Origin: Deltaproteobacteria bacterium
GTDB taxonomy: Bacteria; Myxococcota; Kuafuiibacteriia; Kuafuiibacteriales; Kuafuiibacteriaceae
Assembly: GCA_020632995.1 (NCBI GenBank)
Contig: JACKEN010000001.1
Location: 776,001-840,000 of the forward strand
Direction of reading: 5' to 3'
Length of the DNA stretch: 64,000 nt
Shown here: positions 42,039-50,711 of the stretch, one piece after another
Position numbering within the stretch: the first letter of the stretch is position 1
Layout: the number at the start of each line of letters is the position of its first letter
Position numbers and translations under genes: made by a program
Notes under the pieces: model-generated
Told to the model about the DNA's origin: nothing
Database searches by the model: none
What the model saw: only the letters and a program-made list of their open reading frames with translations

Positions 42039-43478
42039 TCAGGTCACCAGCCGGGTCAGGGTGGTGATGCCGTAGGATTGCGGCGCGCCCGAGGCGGCGG
42101 CGTCGGGCCCGGTGAGCGCCCCATCCACCAGGTAGACCTTCCCCATCTGCGCCTGGGCCCAGGTCAGGATCTCGTCGAGCTTCGGGGTCGGCACCTGCGC
42201 CAGGGTGGCGATGCCCTTCAGCACCACCAGACCGTACGGCACGTCCTCGATGAACACCCGGTTGTCGGGGTCCAGCACGTAGCCGCCGGGCACCGCGCGC
42301 ATGGGGATGCGGATGCCCCGGTAGCCGCGGTTGCTGGTGATGGTGCTCCTGAGGTCGGTGGGGTCCTCGACCGCGTCGCCGTAGGAGGCCTGGATGGACA
42401 AGATCAGCGGGAGGACGGTCGGCAAGCTGACTTGCGTCGCGTCCTCCACCGCGCGCTTGATGTCCATCAGCTCGCCGTCCAGCGTGGCGAGGGTGTCGGC
42501 GGCGGCGGCGGAGAGGTCGTCGTAGAAGAAGGGTTGCTCCGAGAACGGGGCGCCGTCCCAGCCCGCGAAGCGGGTGTGCATGATGCCGGGGTGGAGGACC
42601 TGGTTGCCCGCGTTGAGGGTGATCTGGAGGAAGGGGCCGATGTCGAGCACCGCGGCCCCGGTGAGCGCGGTGAGGACGTCCGCCACCGCGACCCCCGCGC
42701 TCGGCCCCTCCCCGGTGACCGCCACCCCGTTCATGGTCTTGGCGGCGAGGATGCGGACCTCGCCCGGGCGGTCCGACTTGCACATCCAGGGGATGGCCGA
42801 GACCCCGAAGACCCGCGCCTGCTTGCCGGCGGCGGCGAGCCTGGCCCGGGCCATCCACTGGAAGCCCCCGGTGGCGGGCACCGCGCCCAGCCACGCGCCG
42901 GGGCTCAGGTGGGGGGCGATGCGCTCCACCGCCGCCGCCTCGTGGGAGGTCGGCAGGCAGAGCAAGACGACCTGCGCTCCCGCCACCGCCGCCGCGGGAT
43001 CTGCGCCGAGGTACTCGGGCCGCCCCACCACCTCGGTGCCGTCGGGCTGCCGTACCCGGACCCCGCGGTGGGGCGTCATCCCCGCGGCCAGGGTGGCGGC
43101 GCGCTCGGGGCTGGAGACCAGCCACCGCACCGCGAGCCCCTCTCGGCCGCCCAGCTGCCCAACGAAGGCGTGGCCGAGGTTCCCGCCGCCCACCACCGCC
43201 ACCGTGAAGGGGCCGCTGGGGCGCGAGAAGCAACCCAGCGCGAAGGGATCGGGGGCCTGCGCCAGGGGCTCGACGAGCTCCCAGGGCGGCAGCTGGGCCG
43301 CCACGTAGAGCCACTGCATCAGCTCGGGGTCGGGCACCAGGCTCGGATCGTCGACGAGGGCCTGGAACACCGCCTCGGGCAGGCCGGTGCGAGCCGCGCA
43401 GTCCGCTGGGGTGATGCCGTGGGCGGGGAGGGTGGTGGCCAGGCGGTTCTGGACCGCCCGTCGAAACTGGCCGCGCAT
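42039..43478 (-). CDS. Opine/octopine dehydrogenase-type oxidoreductase with N-terminal HTH-like domain
   Basis: 479 aa. Residues about 91-270 are a Rossmann domain with FTVAVVGGGNLG (GxGxxG at 97-102). The C-terminal domain carries NAGNQVLHPG near 290, the conserved Asn/His region of octopine/nopaline dehydrogenases, which reductively condense an amino acid with a keto acid. Residues about 10-72 add an XRE/Cro-like five-helix pattern (GITPADCAARTGLPEAVFQ, then LMQWLYVAAQLPPWELV). Typical family members lack this. It may allow DNA binding or be a recruited interaction domain. It is transcribed as a single gene, converging on the PHP gene. Confidence 0.85.
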   Translation of the reverse strand: MRGQFRRAVQNRLATTLPAHGITPADCAARTGLPEAVFQALVDDPSLVPDPELMQWLYVAAQLPPWELVEPLAQAPDPFALGCFSRPSGPFTVAVVGGGNLGHAFVGQLGGREGLAVRWLVSSPERAATLAAGMTPHRGVRVRQPDGTEVVGRPEYLGADPAAAVAGAQVVLLCLPTSHEAAAVERIAPHLSPGAWLGAVPATGGFQWMARARLAAAGKQARVFGVSAIPWMCKSDRPGEVRILAAKTMNGVAVTGEGPSAGVAVADVLTALTGAAVLDIGPFLQITLNAGNQVLHPGIMHTRFAGWDGAPFSEQPFFYDDLSAAAADTLATLDGELMDIKRAVEDATQVSLPTVLPLILSIQASYGDAVEDPTDLRSTITSNRGYRGIRIPMRAVPGGYVLDPDNRVFIEDVPYGLVVLKGIATLAQVPTPKLDEILTWAQAQMGKVYLVDGALTGPDAAASGAPQSYGITTLTRLVT

Positions 43479-43486
43479 GGGCGGCG

Positions 43487-43508
43487 ACTATAGCAGGGGC
43501 GTCGGCCC
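43487..43508 (-). promoter_or_regulatory. Dyad plus extended -10 of the opine-dehydrogenase gene
   Basis: Minus strand: GGGC-N4-GCCC (43508-43497), one nt, TGC-TATAGT (43495-43487), 8 nt to the ATG at 43478. TATAGT matches the -10 consensus at 5 of 6 positions. Confidence 0.55.
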
Positions 43509-43510
43509 GC

Positions 43511-44497
43511 TCAGTCCTTCTTGATGAGGTCCTTCATGCCCTTCGTCACCAGGGGGTCCAGCCCCCAGGCCGCCACTCGGACCACGTAGTCGCTCTTCGA
43601 GGTCTTCACGAAGTACTGGTTCTCCGCGTCGAGCTTCTTGCCCACCTGCACCACCACCTTCTCGGTGGTGGGAGGCGGCGCGCCGGCCACGGTCGACGTC
43701 CCGGTGGTCAGGGTCACCGTGGCGAGCGGGGCGTCCAGGCCGTACTCGGGCTTCGACGTCTTCCCGGCCGGGGTCTCGAGGTTGAGGGTCCGGGCCTTCC
43801 GCACCAGGTCCTCCACCGTCGCGGTGTTCAGGGGTTCGGTGAGGCCGAGGACGGCCCACGCCTTGGTGGCCGGGTCCTTCTCGAGCTGCAGGCTACCTTG
43901 CGCGTTCTGGATCTGGATGGCCCACACGTCGTCGGCCGGGATGTCCAGGAACTTGCGATCCACCCAGTGCCAGGCCCGGCTCCCCAGGTCGTTGGGGCCG
44001 AACTCGTTCACCAGGAGCACCTGGTCCGAGCCATCGAGCCGGACGTGGGTGTTCTTGAAGCTCGGCGAAGTCCCTACGTAAAGGGTGCGGTCCTTGCCAC
44101 CCGCGGTGATGACCACCTTGCGCTGGAACTTCTCGGGCGAGACCTCGAGCTTGTCGTGGTACTTCGGGCCCTCGAGCACCACGGTGCGCGAGGTGAGCGC
44201 CTTCAGGCGGTCCAAGAGGTCCTTCACCTTGGCGTCGTCGGCGGGGAAGCCGTCGGCGCCGTCGATGGTCCACGCCCCGTTCACCTTGGCCAGCACCACC
44301 GACTCCTGGGCGGGGCCGTCGCCGCGCTTCGGGGGGCCCCAGATCGCGAGCTTGTCGACCTGGGCGGGGTCGAGCCCCTCGAGCACCGTCACCGTCTTCA
44401 TCTGCATCGCCTGGTCGGTGTTGCGCAGCTTGACGCCCACCACGAGCGCCAGCTGGGCCACCATGAGCCCGGCCAGGATCTTGTTCATGTTGGTCAC
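43511..44497 (-). CDS. DUF4340-domain membrane-anchored protein
   Basis: 328 aa. The GTG at 44497 overlaps the stop of the GldFG-like gene (GTGA); an ATG 9 nt later is possible. One N-terminal membrane helix (ILAGLMVAQLALVVGVKL) is followed by a large beta-rich extracytoplasmic domain of the DUF4340 type (SRTVVLEGPKYHDKLEVS, TLYVGTSPSFKNTHVRLDG). DUF4340 proteins regularly follow GldG-like genes. Third gene of an ABC operon; its role is probably to extend the periplasmic part of that complex. Confidence 0.87.
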   Translation of the reverse strand: MTNMNKILAGLMVAQLALVVGVKLRNTDQAMQMKTVTVLEGLDPAQVDKLAIWGPPKRGDGPAQESVVLAKVNGAWTIDGADGFPADDAKVKDLLDRLKALTSRTVVLEGPKYHDKLEVSPEKFQRKVVITAGGKDRTLYVGTSPSFKNTHVRLDGSDQVLLVNEFGPNDLGSRAWHWVDRKFLDIPADDVWAIQIQNAQGSLQLEKDPATKAWAVLGLTEPLNTATVEDLVRKARTLNLETPAGKTSKPEYGLDAPLATVTLTTGTSTVAGAPPPTTEKVVVQVGKKLDAENQYFVKTSKSDYVVRVAAWGLDPLVTKGMKDLIKKD

Positions 44498-47385
44498 GAC
44501 GCCACCTCCGTCGGGGTGTGGTGGGCCCGGCGCACCGCCTCGGCCGAGCCCTCCAGGGGCACCGGCTTCAGGTTGCGCCGGCGGCTCACCGTCAACAGCA
44601 CGATGACCGCCAGGGCCAGGACCACGAAGCCGTAGTTCAACAGCTCGTACTTGAGCGCCTCGCTCGCGTCCATCGGCACCAGGGTGCGGGCGAAGGCGCC
44701 GCGGGAGCGGATGGAGAGCAGGTCGACGTCCTCGACCCCCCAGTCCACAAGGTTCTCGACCAGCTGCAGGTTGCTCTGCCCCTGCTGGGTCAGCTGCAGG
44801 ATCAGGTCATTGGCGAACGCGGTGGAGCCCACCACCACCAGCCGGGCGTTGGCCGGCGACTCCTCCAACACCGTGCCGCCGCTGTTGCCCTCCACCGTCG
44901 GGTCCTTCTTCCCCTTGAAGAAGGAGGTGAAGGTGCCGGTGACCAGGGCGCCCAGGGGCCGGGACTCGGTCTCGGTCGGGGCGGGCGGAAAGCCATTGGC
45001 AGGGTAGGTTGCGAAGTCGGGTTGCACGTCGGTCGCCGCGCTGACCCAGGAGCGCGGGCTCGAGCGAAGCAGCACGGTGTACTGGAGCGGCGAAGCCTCG
45101 CCCTCGGCCGGCTTCTTCAGGGTGAGCGGCGTGGCCCAGGGGACGGTGAGGCCGGGCAGGCCGGAGACCACCGGCGACGCGTCATCCATGCCGTCGGGCC
45201 GCACGTTCACGAAGTACGGGTAGTCGAGCATCTTGATCTCGCGGATGCGCATGCCGCGCACCTCGCGCATCACCGGCACCGGGATGCCCTCGTTCTGGGC
45301 GTCCATCACCATCTCGTCGCCCAGCTCGACCCCGTAGGCCGCGAGCATCGCGTCGAGGCCGGTGCTCACCTTCTTCACCTTGAGGTTCTGGCCGCCGTGG
45401 GGATCCAGCATGAACTTGGAGGCGAGCACGATCACCGTGCCGCCCCGCATCAGGTGCTGGTCGATCGCGAAGCGCTCCTTGTCGCCGAAGTCCTGGGGCC
45501 CGTACACGAGGAGCACGTCCACGTCGGAGGGGACGGTGCCGCTGTCGAGGGAGACCTCCTGGACGGTGTAGCTGTCTTCGAGCTGCCGAGCGATGGTCTG
45601 GGCCATGTCCGGGGGCTCGGGGGGCCGCTGGCCCTGCATCTGGGGCGGCAGCTGCGGCGCCTCGCGCTTGGGCTTCACGTAGCCGACCACCTTCAGGAAC
45701 CCAGGCGCGGCCCGCTTGAGGGCGGCGGTGATGTCCTTCTCGAGGTTGGCCTCGGACATGCCGTCCGGGGGCAGGAGCCGCTCGTAGCGATCGCCCACCT
45801 TCAACAGGAGGTGGAGGTAGAAGGTCTGTTCCGCGAACAGCGAGGTGGCGAAGGGCTTGAAGCCGTACTTCTTGTACAGGCTCTCCGCCGTCTCGTCCGC
45901 CCCGGGCTTGCTCGGGTCGACGACCTTGAAGTCGAACTTGCCCTTCGACTCGGCCTTCATCTTGCCGAGCACCGTCTCGATCACCTTGGGGGCGCCCTTG
46001 TAGTTGTCGGGCAGGGTGTCGGGGGTGACGAAGACGAAAAACTCCGCCGGGGACTTCAGGTCGGCGAACAGGCCCTCCAGGGTCTGGAAGCCGTAGGCCA
46101 CCTTCTTGATCGCCCGGGTGAGGTCATACTCGGGGTTTCTGAGGCGCACGTCGATGTCGGTCACCCCGGTCACCTTCACCTCGATGAGATCGGAGAAGTT
46201 CAGCACCTGGTACTGGTCGCCGTACTTGATGAGGATGCTGAAGTACGAGTTCACCACCTCGCGGTCGAGGCGGCTCCCGAACTCGAAGGGGAAGCTCTTG
46301 ATGCCGTAGAGCTGGTTGGCCTCCTTCTCGAGCTCCTCGTCCTCGCGCGGGTCGACGTACTCGGTGATGACCTTCCCACCCGAGACCTCGCCGTACTCCT
46401 CGATGAGATCGCGGATCCGCGGCACGAGCGGGGCGAGCAGGGGGTGGGTCTTCTCGGAGAAGTAGCCCCGGATGAGGAGGGGCTCGTCGAGGCCGTGCAA
46501 CAGCGCCTTCGTGGTGTCGGAGATGCTGTACTCGCCGCGCTCGGTCATGTCGATGCGCAGGCCGGAGACCCCGCTCAGCCAGACGTTCAACAGGAGCACG
46601 TTGGCCAGGCCCAGCACCACCGCGAGGGTGGCGCTGTGGCGCTGGGTCGCGGTGCGCACGCCCTGGCTCCAGCCCTTGGTCTTGAGCACGTAGACGTTCA
46701 GGCCGAGGAAGGCCGCGATGATGCCGAGGTAGTAGACGAGGTCGCGCAGGTCGAGGACGCCGCGCTGGATGCTCTCGAAGCGCGCTCCGGTGCCCAGGGC
46801 GGCCAACAGTTCGGCCGGGCGGGTGCCCACCTGGCTGGTGATCCAATCCTCGCCCACGATGTAGAACGCGCCGCACACCACCACGGTGAGCATGAGCGAC
46901 ACGATCTGGTTGTCGGTGAGGCTGGAGACGAAGACCCCGATCGCGAGGTACGCCCCCGCCACCAGGACCGCCGCCATGTAGCCGCCCATCACCGGGCCCC
47001 AGTCGAGGTCGCCGAGCATCGACACCGTGACCGGCACCGAGAGGGTGAGGAGCAGCGCGAGCACGGTCAGGCCCAGGGCGCCGAGGAACTTGCCGATGAC
47101 CAGCTGGTGCACCTTCACCGGGAGGGTGAGGAGCACCTCGAGGGTGCCCATCTTCTGCTCCTCGCTCCACAGCCGCATGGTGACGGCGGCGGACAGGAAG
47201 ATCAGATAGACGGGCAGGAGGGAGAAGAGGGGCCGCACGTCGGCCACCCCGCGGGCGAAGAAGCCCTTGAACACGAACACGGTGGCCATGCTCAGGAAGA
47301 GGAAGGCCCCCAGGAAGATCAGGGCCACGGGGGACAGGAAGTACCCACGCAGCTCCTTCTTGGCGATGGACAACACGTGCTTCAC
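44494..47385 (-). CDS. ABC-2 permease fused to GldG-like extracytoplasmic domain
   Basis: 963 aa from the GTG at 47385, which overlaps the ATPase stop (GTGA). The first 250 residues are an ABC-2 permease with about six helices (KKELRGYFLSPVALIFLGAF, LWSEEQKMGTLEVLLTLP). One further helix leads into a long GldG-type (Gldg_uptake) domain of about 600 residues, and a terminal helix (LLNYGFVVLALAVIVLLTVS) ends in a basic tail. In Bacteroidota gldF and gldG are separate genes needed for gliding; here they are fused. The transported substrate is unknown. Confidence 0.93.
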   Translation of the reverse strand: MKHVLSIAKKELRGYFLSPVALIFLGAFLFLSMATVFVFKGFFARGVADVRPLFSLLPVYLIFLSAAVTMRLWSEEQKMGTLEVLLTLPVKVHQLVIGKFLGALGLTVLALLLTLSVPVTVSMLGDLDWGPVMGGYMAAVLVAGAYLAIGVFVSSLTDNQIVSLMLTVVVCGAFYIVGEDWITSQVGTRPAELLAALGTGARFESIQRGVLDLRDLVYYLGIIAAFLGLNVYVLKTKGWSQGVRTATQRHSATLAVVLGLANVLLLNVWLSGVSGLRIDMTERGEYSISDTTKALLHGLDEPLLIRGYFSEKTHPLLAPLVPRIRDLIEEYGEVSGGKVITEYVDPREDEELEKEANQLYGIKSFPFEFGSRLDREVVNSYFSILIKYGDQYQVLNFSDLIEVKVTGVTDIDVRLRNPEYDLTRAIKKVAYGFQTLEGLFADLKSPAEFFVFVTPDTLPDNYKGAPKVIETVLGKMKAESKGKFDFKVVDPSKPGADETAESLYKKYGFKPFATSLFAEQTFYLHLLLKVGDRYERLLPPDGMSEANLEKDITAALKRAAPGFLKVVGYVKPKREAPQLPPQMQGQRPPEPPDMAQTIARQLEDSYTVQEVSLDSGTVPSDVDVLLVYGPQDFGDKERFAIDQHLMRGGTVIVLASKFMLDPHGGQNLKVKKVSTGLDAMLAAYGVELGDEMVMDAQNEGIPVPVMREVRGMRIREIKMLDYPYFVNVRPDGMDDASPVVSGLPGLTVPWATPLTLKKPAEGEASPLQYTVLLRSSPRSWVSAATDVQPDFATYPANGFPPAPTETESRPLGALVTGTFTSFFKGKKDPTVEGNSGGTVLEESPANARLVVVGSTAFANDLILQLTQQGQSNLQLVENLVDWGVEDVDLLSIRSRGAFARTLVPMDASEALKYELLNYGFVVLALAVIVLLTVSRRRNLKPVPLEGSAEAVRRAHHTPTEVAS

Positions 47386-48317
47386 GCCGTCACCCCCTTC
47401 GTCTCCGCGAGCTCCCGGAACACCGACTCCAGGGTGCGGGTCTCTGGCCGCAGCTCGGCCAGGCGCCAGGCCTTGTCCTTGGCCACGTCGAAGATCAGCG
47501 GGCACAGATCGAGGTGCTTGTCGCCGGTGACCCGGTAGCGCACGAAGCCGTTGCCGCCCTCGTCGCGCTTGACGCTCTTGATGCCGGACACCGCGCCCAG
47601 GGTGGCCTCGACGTCGGCCTCGCGGTTCACCGCGACCACCGCGCCGCTGGTATGGGTCAGCTCGTCGAGCCGGCTGTCGGCCCGGATCTGCCCCTCCATG
47701 ATGATGATCGCGCGATGGCAGGTGGCCTCGACTTCGGACAGGATGTGGGTCGACACGATCACCGTGGCGTTCTCGGCCAGGCGCTGGATGAGGCCTCGGA
47801 TCTCGAGGATCTGGGTCGGGTCGAGGCCGTTGGTGGGCTCGTCCAGGATCAGGACCTGGGGCTTGTGCAGGATGGCCTGCGCCAGGCAGACCCGCTGCCG
47901 ATAGCCCTTGGACAGGCTCCCGATCGGCTTGGTGAGGTGCTTCTCGAGCCCGGTGGAGTACACCGCCTCCGAGAACAGGCTCCTCAGGCGGGCCCCGTCG
48001 AGCCCGCGGAGCTCCGCCATCATGAGCAGGTACTCCTGCACCGCCATGTCGAGGTACAGGGGCGCGTTCTCGGGCAGGTAGCCGAGCTCGGCCTGGACCG
48101 CGAGGGGCGCCTCGACCACGTCGTGCCCCGCGACAAAGGCGGTGCCCTCGGTGGGCTGCAGGTAGCCCGTCAGGATCTTCATGGTTGTGGTCTTGCCAGC
48201 CCCGTTGGGGCCGAGGAGCCCGATGATCTCCCCCTTCTCGACGCTGAAGGAGATGCCGTTCAGGGCTCGGACTGCTCCGTAGTGCTTGGTCAGACCACGG
48301 ACTTCGATGAGTGACAC
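47382..48317 (-). CDS. ABC transporter ATP-binding protein, GldA-like
   Basis: 311 aa, GTG start preceded by GGAGG. Complete ABC ATPase: Walker A GPNGAGKT, signature LSKGYRQRV (SKGYR in place of SGGQ, as is common in the GldA/CcmA group), Walker B VLILDEP and the switch His in STHILSEVE. A C-terminal domain of about 90 residues follows. It powers the fused GldFG-like permease encoded next. First gene of a three-gene operon with GTGA junctions throughout. A promoter candidate lies about 80 nt upstream. Confidence 0.95.
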   Translation of the reverse strand: MSLIEVRGLTKHYGAVRALNGISFSVEKGEIIGLLGPNGAGKTTTMKILTGYLQPTEGTAFVAGHDVVEAPLAVQAELGYLPENAPLYLDMAVQEYLLMMAELRGLDGARLRSLFSEAVYSTGLEKHLTKPIGSLSKGYRQRVCLAQAILHKPQVLILDEPTNGLDPTQILEIRGLIQRLAENATVIVSTHILSEVEATCHRAIIIMEGQIRADSRLDELTHTSGAVVAVNREADVEATLGAVSGIKSVKRDEGGNGFVRYRVTGDKHLDLCPLIFDVAKDKAWRLAELRPETRTLESVFRELAETKGVTA

Positions 48318-48398
48318 GCCGTTCCTCCGAAGTATTGGATTCGGTGATTTACCTGAGTGCGTCAGGCGCGACAGGCACCCGGTCCCAGGGCGGGCGCG

Positions 48399-48426
48399 AA
48401 CCTAGCCCCTGGCGCGCCAACGTCAA
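48399..48426 (-). promoter_or_regulatory. Candidate promoter of the gldA-like operon
   Basis: Minus strand TTGACG (48426-48421), 16-nt spacer, TAGGTT (48404-48399). It leaves a leader of about 75 nt that includes the GGAGG ribosome site. Confidence 0.45.
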
Positions 48427-48505
48427 ACGGTTTTCCTCGGGTTTTCATTCCGGGGGGCCTACGAACCTCTGCCGGCCTCGGCACGCTGCGCGGCCCCTGG
48501 CGGTC

Positions 48506-48514
48506 TGCTAGGCT
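48506..48514 (+). promoter_or_regulatory. Candidate extended -10 of the second sigma-54 activator gene
   Basis: TGC-TAGGCT (48506-48514) ends 9 nt before the GTG at 48524. No Shine-Dalgarno is visible. The preceding 12 bp are only partly symmetric. Confidence 0.4.
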
Positions 48515-48523
48515 GCGCGGGCC

Positions 48524-49858
48524 GTGAGCGACCCCTCTCCCCGTCTGTGGCGCCTGGAGCTCACCGTCCGCTCCGGGCCCGACGCCGGCAGGCGCTGCGT
48601 CGTCGACCGGGATGTGGTCACGGTGGGCAAGCGCTCCGACTGCGATCTCGTGCTCACCGACGACACCGTCAGCCGCCAGCACCTCCGGATCCACCGGACC
48701 CGGGGGGCGGACGGGGGGTCGGCGTGGCTGCTCGTGGACACCGGCTCCACCAACGGGACCTGGCTGGGCGGGGCCCGGGTGCTCGAGGCGCCGATCGAGG
48801 CGGGGGCGGTCCTCAAGGCCGGAACGGTGGAGATCGCCTTCGCCCCCATCCCCCAGACGGTGGAGGAGTTCGCCTGGCACGAGGACCACTTCGGCGGCCT
48901 GGTGGGGCGCTCGGCCGCCATGCGGCGGCTCTTCGGGCTGCTCCACCGCATCGCCCCCACCGACGCCACGGTGCTGGTGGAGGGCGAGACCGGAACCGGC
49001 AAGGGCGCGGTGGCGAAGGCCATCCACCAGGCCTCGGCGCGGGCCGCGGGGCCCTTCGTGGTCGTGGACTGCGGCGCGGTGCAGCGCCAGCTGGTGGAGT
49101 CGGAGCTGTTCGGGCACGAGCGGGGCGCCTTCACCGGGGCGGTGGCGGAGCGGCCCGGCGCGTTCGAGCGCGCCCACCGCGGCACCGTGTTCGTGGACGA
49201 GCTGGGCGAGCTGGAGCTGCCGCTGCAACCCAAGTTGCTCCGGGTGCTCGACGCGCGCGAGGTGCAGCGGGTCGGCGGTCAACGCCACCTGCCGGTGGAC
49301 CTGCGCTTCATCGCCGCCTCCCGGCGCGACCTGGGGCGCGAGGTGGAGCGCGGCGTGTTCCGCGAGGACCTCTTCTTCCGCCTCTCGGTGGTGACGGTGC
49401 GCCTGCCGCCCCTGCGCGATCGCCCGGAGGACATCCCGCTCCTCGCCGAGCGCTTCCTCGAGGAGGTGGCGGAGGCCCGAGGCCTCAGGGCCCCGCGCCT
49501 CGACGCAGCGGCCCTCGACCGCCTCACCGCCCACGACTGGCCGGGGAACGTGCGGGAGCTGCGGAACGTGATGGAGCGGGCCGTCCTGTTGTCCGCGGTG
49601 CGGCCGGGGCAGCGGCTCGAGATCGGGCGCCTGCAGTCGGGCGCCGCCGCCCCGCCGGCCCCCGCCGCCCCGGACCCGGGGGCCTTCGACCCCGCGTCGA
49701 GCTACCAGGCCGAGAAGGAGCGGTGGCTCGAGCAGCGCGAGCGCGCCTACGTGGGCTGGCTCATGGGCCAGCACCAGGGGAACGTGAGCGCGGCGGCCCG
49801 TGCGGCCCAGATGGACCGCAAGTACCTCCACAAGCTGCTCAAGAAGTACGAGACGTAG
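48524..49858 (+). CDS. FHA-AAA+ sigma-54 enhancer-binding transcriptional activator
   Basis: 444 aa. An FHA domain (about 8-105, VTVGKRSDCDLVL, DTGSTNGTWLGG) directly precedes the sigma-54 AAA+ domain with Walker A GETGTGKG near 154, GAFTGA near 202 and Walker B TVFVDELGELE near 222. The C-terminal Fis-like HTH (QGNVSAAARAAQMDRKYLHKLLKKY) is intact. It lacks the GAF domain of the paralogue at 8250. FHA gating implies control by a Ser/Thr kinase. Divergent from the gldA-like operon, which is a possible target, though no -24/-12 element is visible there. Confidence 0.95.
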   Translation: MSDPSPRLWRLELTVRSGPDAGRRCVVDRDVVTVGKRSDCDLVLTDDTVSRQHLRIHRTRGADGGSAWLLVDTGSTNGTWLGGARVLEAPIEAGAVLKAGTVEIAFAPIPQTVEEFAWHEDHFGGLVGRSAAMRRLFGLLHRIAPTDATVLVEGETGTGKGAVAKAIHQASARAAGPFVVVDCGAVQRQLVESELFGHERGAFTGAVAERPGAFERAHRGTVFVDELGELELPLQPKLLRVLDAREVQRVGGQRHLPVDLRFIAASRRDLGREVERGVFREDLFFRLSVVTVRLPPLRDRPEDIPLLAERFLEEVAEARGLRAPRLDAAALDRLTAHDWPGNVRELRNVMERAVLLSAVRPGQRLEIGRLQSGAAAPPAPAAPDPGAFDPASSYQAEKERWLEQRERAYVGWLMGQHQGNVSAAARAAQMDRKYLHKLLKKYET

Positions 49859-49886
49859 GCCGCCAGCCGCAGACCCGAGGTCCGGC

Positions 49887-50606
49887 TCAGTTGCGGCGCG
49901 TGAAGAGCTGCACCACGTACCACAGCAGGAGGGCCACCGAGGCGAACAGGCCGAGGGCCGCCGCCACGTGCTGGCCGGGCTGGTACTGATGCACCACGTT
50001 GGAGGTCTGGTACACGATCGCGCCCGCCGCGAAGGCCACCATCGCCCACGCGAACCAGCTCCCCATCGAGAAGCCGAAGAGCAGGCTGGCCGCGATCAGG
50101 CCGAGGGCGCTGAAGCCGAGCACGGTGAGGATGCCGCCCATGAAGCTGAAGTCCTTCTTCGACACCAGCACCATGGTGGTGAGGCCGCCGAAGGTTATGC
50201 CGGTGACCACCGCCGCCTTCGCAACCACCGCAGGGCCGCCCACCCGGATCGCGATGTACATGAGCGGGACGAAGATGATCGCCTCGGCCAGGACGTACAG
50301 CCCCAGGCCCATGTACTGCTGCCCCTGCGAAGTGGAGCTGCGGGCCCAGTTCTCGGCCACGCGGGACACCAGCATGAAGGCGCCGAGCACGATGAGCCAC
50401 GAGATGCGGCCGCCCATCATGGTCCGCACCAGCCCGTCGATGCCCGGCAGGTTCAGGAGCAGGGCCTCGAGCCCCACGAACGCCACCAGGGCGAGGGCGA
50501 GGTGCTGGTAGGTCTTGTGGATGAAGTCGGAGCGGGTCTCCACCGACGCTTGGGCCACCGTCCATGCGTCGGGGGCTTGGGAGTTTCCATAGGGGCTCTG
50601 GTGCAT
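49887..50606 (-). CDS. Bax inhibitor-1 (BI-1/YccA/TMBIM) family membrane protein
   Basis: 239 aa from the ATG at 50606, preceded by AGAGGAAG. Seven hydrophobic helices (for example HLALALVAFVGLEALLL, ISWLIVLGAFMLVS) after a hydrophilic N-terminus of about 45 residues. Family members such as BsYetJ are pH-sensitive Ca2+ leak channels, and E. coli YccA modulates FtsH. The conserved acidic residue usually found in the last helix region is not obvious to me. A perfect 16-bp palindrome lies 76 bp upstream. Confidence 0.9.
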   Translation of the reverse strand: MHQSPYGNSQAPDAWTVAQASVETRSDFIHKTYQHLALALVAFVGLEALLLNLPGIDGLVRTMMGGRISWLIVLGAFMLVSRVAENWARSSTSQGQQYMGLGLYVLAEAIIFVPLMYIAIRVGGPAVVAKAAVVTGITFGGLTTMVLVSKKDFSFMGGILTVLGFSALGLIAASLLFGFSMGSWFAWAMVAFAAGAIVYQTSNVVHQYQPGQHVAAALGLFASVALLLWYVVQLFTRRN

Positions 50607-50681
50607 GACGTCTTCCTCTTGGTGCCGGCGGGCGCTCCCCGCCACCACGACTGGTAACCACGTTTTTCCCGGCGTCACCAG

Positions 50682-50697
50682 CTGTCCGATCGGACAG
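50682..50697. promoter_or_regulatory. Perfect 16-bp palindrome upstream of the BI-1 gene
   Basis: CTGTCCGATCGGACAG. On the minus strand it is followed by GTGACG, a 16-nt spacer and TACCAG, a weak promoter for the BI-1 gene, so it sits where an activator or repressor would bind. It could instead act as a small hairpin terminating the upstream minus-strand operon. Confidence 0.5.
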
Positions 50698-50711
50698 GCG
50701 AGGAGGCCCGT

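Noticed and set aside
39535..43314. 1259-aa minus-strand open frame across two real genes
   Set aside because: It crosses the PHP gene in antisense and runs in a wrong frame through the opine dehydrogenase gene.
44518..47538. 1006-aa plus-strand open frame opposite the GldFG-like gene
   Set aside because: Antisense shadow in GC-rich DNA; the minus strand has a complete operon with GTGA junctions.
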